A stretch of 64,000 nucleotides of DNA. Source: Trichuris trichiura. Lineage: Eukaryota > Nematoda > Enoplea > Trichinellida > Trichuridae. The translations under genes were made by a program, and so were the position numbers. The notes below the pieces were generated by a model. That model saw nothing but the letters and a program-made list of their open reading frames with translations, searched no databases and was not told where the DNA came from. The stretch spans positions 1,364,001 to 1,428,000 of the forward strand of contig JBAJFE010000014.1 in NCBI GenBank assembly GCA_037903355.1. The letters run 5' to 3'. Positions 61,000 to 64,000 of the stretch are shown in pieces (positions within the stretch are counted from its first letter, which is position 1; each line of letters starts with the position of its first letter).

Positions 61000-62260
61000 C
61001 AGCTTACGTCAGAAGAGCAAAGGCAAATTCTAATACCTATTCGTTCATTTTCAAAACTTGTTAGACTCATAATCCAGTTAGTCAGAGTGCAAAGGCAAAT
61101 CCCTTCATATTGTAAAGTTAGTTTCCTTTGCGTGCAAGAAGGAAACTACTTTACATTCCAGGAGAAGTGATGAAACTCTAAAGGATAGTCCGCTGTCTGT
61201 GATCTTCGCAGAGCTGTTCAGGAAACACCTGCAGCAGAGAGCTTCCAGACGCGCGGTAAGCTCGGTAGATTAGAAAACTTTTAAGAAATACTTAGCCGAT
61301 ATCTTCGTCATTGATAAAAAAGGAAATCAAAACACTTTTCTGGCTCCTCTGAGCAGGCTTTTCTCAGGACCGATAATATTCACTGTTTTTCTGGCCATCG
61401 TCAACGATGTACTGACGACAATAGTAAACTCTTGCCTTGTCATGTAACGTTGCCGCTTTCCTTAAAATTCATATCGTCTTATGGAAAGCTGATGTTTCGT
61501 AATGGTTCCTGCATTTGAAGGACGTTTGTTTTAAAGAAGCGAGCTGATTACAGTCGTTACGGTTATCCTTCTCTGAAGTTAGGTACAGAAAGACTGATCT
61601 TATGCAAATAATAAGGGACTTATGAAGGCATTCGTGCTCACGGAAGCCATGATGATTAGTTTAATGAAAGTTGTGAGGATGTTGACAAGTGATGAAAACG
61701 TGATTTCATTTATTTATATATTGGGTTTCCGCGTGTTTACTTTTGCCCTATCCTTCTTCATTACGCTTTCTCTTTCTGAATTCCATGATTTGCATGTTAC
61801 TTTCTCTTTTTCCTTCAGTCCAATAGTTGCTCTCTTTGAAATGTTTGGCTTAAAAACGCACTCTACATCGCATTCTGTCCAGATAGCATTGCCGAAACTG
61901 GCAGTGGCGCCAGAACGACGTCAGTATGTATATCAAACACGGCTATCCACAGCGGTTGTAATCTGCACATTCCTTCAGAACGAAAAGTGAAACGGCTTTT
62001 ACAACTTCTCGTGAGCGTTTGTTCAACAATGATGCTTACAATGTGACGCGCTATTCGCAGTTTTCCTTCGACTGTTAACAAAAACTGATTCAGAAATTTA
62101 ATACACGACTGCATCGATTACAGCTCTCTAGATTTCTGCTGAATATTGAAAGCTTTTAAAATTATTCGTAGAGATCGTGAGCTTTGGAACTGTGAAAGTC
62201 GACTGGAATTATCAAGAACTGACAGTGAATTTGATGACGTGTTTAGGTTCTCAGTGCACA
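61000..62260. other. 3' flank of EndoU gene E
   Basis: A 122-codon plus-strand frame at 61622-61990 is hydrophobic and has no family signature; I do not call it a gene. Nothing else recognised. Confidence 0.4.
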
Positions 62261-62262
62261 AC

Positions 62263-63570
62263 TTAGGCGGCTCCACTTGGTACACCACTTGCCGGTTTTT
62301 GCCCTTGTTGGAGATTGTGTGAAAGGCGGCAAGTTTTACCCGCCTTCGGAAAGGAAGTTGACAAAAAGTTCTTTCCATGTCTGGTGATATCGTGAGATTC
62401 GAAAATCACCTCACAGTTTTTGTAAAAGAATTTGCATTTATTCGCTCCCGGACGCAGTAGTGAGCAAATTGTTGCTGCGGCCATTTCGAACTCTGGACTA
62501 GAACCAAGCAGCATGCCACCAATCGGTTTGCCGTTTCCGTTCCACGTGAATTCAATTGTTGCAACTGAGTCCTTTAAAATGGTAACCACAAATTAGCATA
62601 AAGTAGCAAATACAGAAATGAAGTAAGAAATTTATGCCGATAAAGTTAAGTGGACAACGTTTATGCATTCAATTTTTACACATTAGAGATACGTAGGACT
62701 TTCAATGCAAAAGTTTGCCTCTGCTTAAGTGGCAGAGAAATCCATTAATCATTATGTGCATAACCATTTAGCTATTCGACTTTAAAATCCTAAGTTAAGA
62801 AGATAAAAGGTGGTTACTTGTCTTTCAACTAAAAATCCTTTGTAATTCAATGCCCCTCTTGCTTCCAGGTAGGCAAATCTAATCCAATTGTGAAGTCCTA
62901 AAACTTTTCCATTTTCCATCTCACCCAAGAAGACGTGTTCAAAGGCGCTGCTGTCAACTACTTTGCGTCTGCGAGCATATTCAGAAAACCAGTAATCTTT
63001 CAACCACTTTCTGAAGTTTTCGTCTGAGTTGACGGTTGAAAGTCCTAAAAGAGTCTAACTACATGGATGCTCAAAAGCCAATATGCATTTTCTGCCTACC
63101 GCACCACCGAAGGAATTGCTTGAGCAATTTCATCACTTCAGTTTTCAGTACTTCATTTAAGAAACGATCTATCTTTCGTTCTTTGAACCTTCCTGTTCTT
63201 TCCGGGCTTCCTACTTTTGGTTCATACATGTTCATAAGATTTACAAGGGCCGCGACAGTTGGCTTTGCTAGGTACGATCTGCTAACAAACGGTATGAACC
63301 TGAAAGAGCGGCTGTTTTGATGTCTCGCACTTCTGGTGGAATAAATAACTTCTCCGGCGCATCGCCCTTGCTTGTGTGCTCTTGGTAGTTAAACATGGTG
63401 TCTTTTGGCCCGGCAGCATTGACATCAGCTTTTTGCAACATTTCCATTATTTTTTCTATGTCTTCATCAGACACCTGCTTAAGATTTTCCACTAATCGAG
63501 CACCCCAAAGAAAAAACGAACACGTTAATATAATAGCTGCTTGCGTTTTCCACCTTTTGAACGTGATCAT
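62263..63570 (-). CDS. EndoU-family secreted endoribonuclease (gene E)
   Basis: Exons 63570-63350, 63299-63100, 63044-62818 and 62571-62263 join in phases 2, 1, 0 into 318 residues. Introns are 50, 55 and 246 bp. Exons 1, 2 and 3 have exactly the lengths found in gene D (221, 200, 227). The Met at 63570 is the only ATG before a hydrophobic leader (TQAAIILTCSFFLWGA). Domain residues: YLAKPTVAALVNLMNMYEPK, SSAFEHVFLGE, GLHNWIRF, Lys in NGNGKPIGG and SSPEFEMAAAT. The C-terminus lacks the long basic tail of D. Probably the product of a recent duplication together with D. Confidence 0.9.
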
Positions 63571-63599
63571 TTCCACTATGGCTGTTTACTGAAAACAGT

Positions 63600-64000
63600 A
63601 GACCTATCTGCGCTTACGTATAAATGTAGGCTCGTACACGCTGTTAAGTCTAGCTATATTCCGAGGAGTCCAAAGTAAATCTCATGATTCAGCGAACTTG
63701 AAAGAAACATTAAAGTCTAAGTATGGCGTGGTGCTAAGGTAACCACCTGCTTCGATTGCACGTATGAAGAGCATTGCCCAGCAGCAAGAAATTAATTTAA
63801 CCAAGCTATAGCATGGTGATTAAGTAGAACTGAGCAGAATGCATTCACTTATTTAAACTTATTGAAAGTTAGTGCTTCCACTATCATATTTATTTGTGTT
63901 GTTGTTTCTCAATTTCCTTAAGGCACTATTGCAACTATAGCCTAACGATGGCAAAGTTTTTCCTAACACTTTCACATGTGCTACTCAGGAAACTAGAGAT
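63600..64000. other. Upstream flank of EndoU gene E
   Basis: No gene recognised up to the window edge; expected to carry the gene E promoter. Confidence 0.4.

Larger units (their letters stand above)
60700..61000. mobile_element. Penelope-like terminal region, palindromic
   Basis: The inverted terminal block (GGATGTCTTTTAACAGGC, CTTCAAAATGCCCTACCAAC, hairpin 60824-60848) matches 16.67-16.78 kb. It leads into a 47-bp perfect inverted repeat, 60871-60917 and 60950-60996, so a hammerhead-like motif is present on both strands with about 32 bp between. No coding part remains. Confidence 0.75.

Noticed and set aside
61622..61990. 122-codon plus-strand frame
   Set aside because: Hydrophobic low-information sequence with no signature or splice support; likely chance.

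Overview
This is animal nuclear DNA, most likely from a nematode. It is roughly 40% GC, with spliced genes whose introns are mostly 46-60 bp and long gene-free tracts. The proteins are animal types: a PALS1/MPP5-like scaffold, an Argonaute of the AGO subfamily, a chloride-type animal alpha-amylase, and a family of secreted EndoU (XendoU) ribonucleases. Very short introns plus a multigene secreted EndoU family make me favour an enoplean (Trichinellida-like) nematode, but that is inference; only 'animal' is firm.

Layout. 1-3470: no recognised gene. 3474-5738 (-): L27-PDZ-SH3-GUK scaffold gene with a GC-AG intron. 5974-7128: two foldback pieces of Penelope-like elements (PLEs). 7310-7722 (+): broken copy of an Argonaute 3' end. 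8756-11435 (-): intact three-exon Argonaute with the slicer residues D-E-D-H. 11.8-19.7 kb: PLE debris and two unrecognised spliced genes. 22.5-26.3 kb (+): EndoU gene A. 28.4-29.3 kb (-): an unrecognised, probably broken gene. 30-32.4 kb: PLE ends and a diverged duplicated segment. 33.2-37.2 kb (-): five-exon alpha-amylase with an extra C-terminal domain. 40.5-41.7 kb: an exact 589-bp tandem duplication. 43.7-63.6 kb: four more EndoU genes (B, C, D, E), all on the minus strand, with PLE pieces, a short unrecognised three-exon gene (58.9-59.5 kb) and a hAT-type MITE (59,766-60,252) between them.

Two themes stand out. First, all five EndoU genes can be spliced into complete reading frames, with one shared four-exon plan and intron phases 2-1-0; exon 2 is exactly 200 bp in four of them. 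All are predicted to be secreted and keep the two histidines and the lysine of the EndoU active site; gene B has lost the glutamate next to the first histidine. Second, PLE remnants throughout the window carry hammerhead-ribozyme-like motifs (CUGANGA box, hairpin, GAAA box, two-base-pair palindromic stem III, then CGG pairing back to CCG). Two subfamilies have different but compensating stem II sequences (GGGUC/GACCC and GGAAC/GUUCC), which is strong evidence for a conserved RNA fold. In the second subfamily the motif is followed by a conserved hairpin resembling a tRNA D arm.

Exon boundaries were worked out by eye from reading frames, splice sites and comparison among paralogues. Nothing was aligned or searched by computer.
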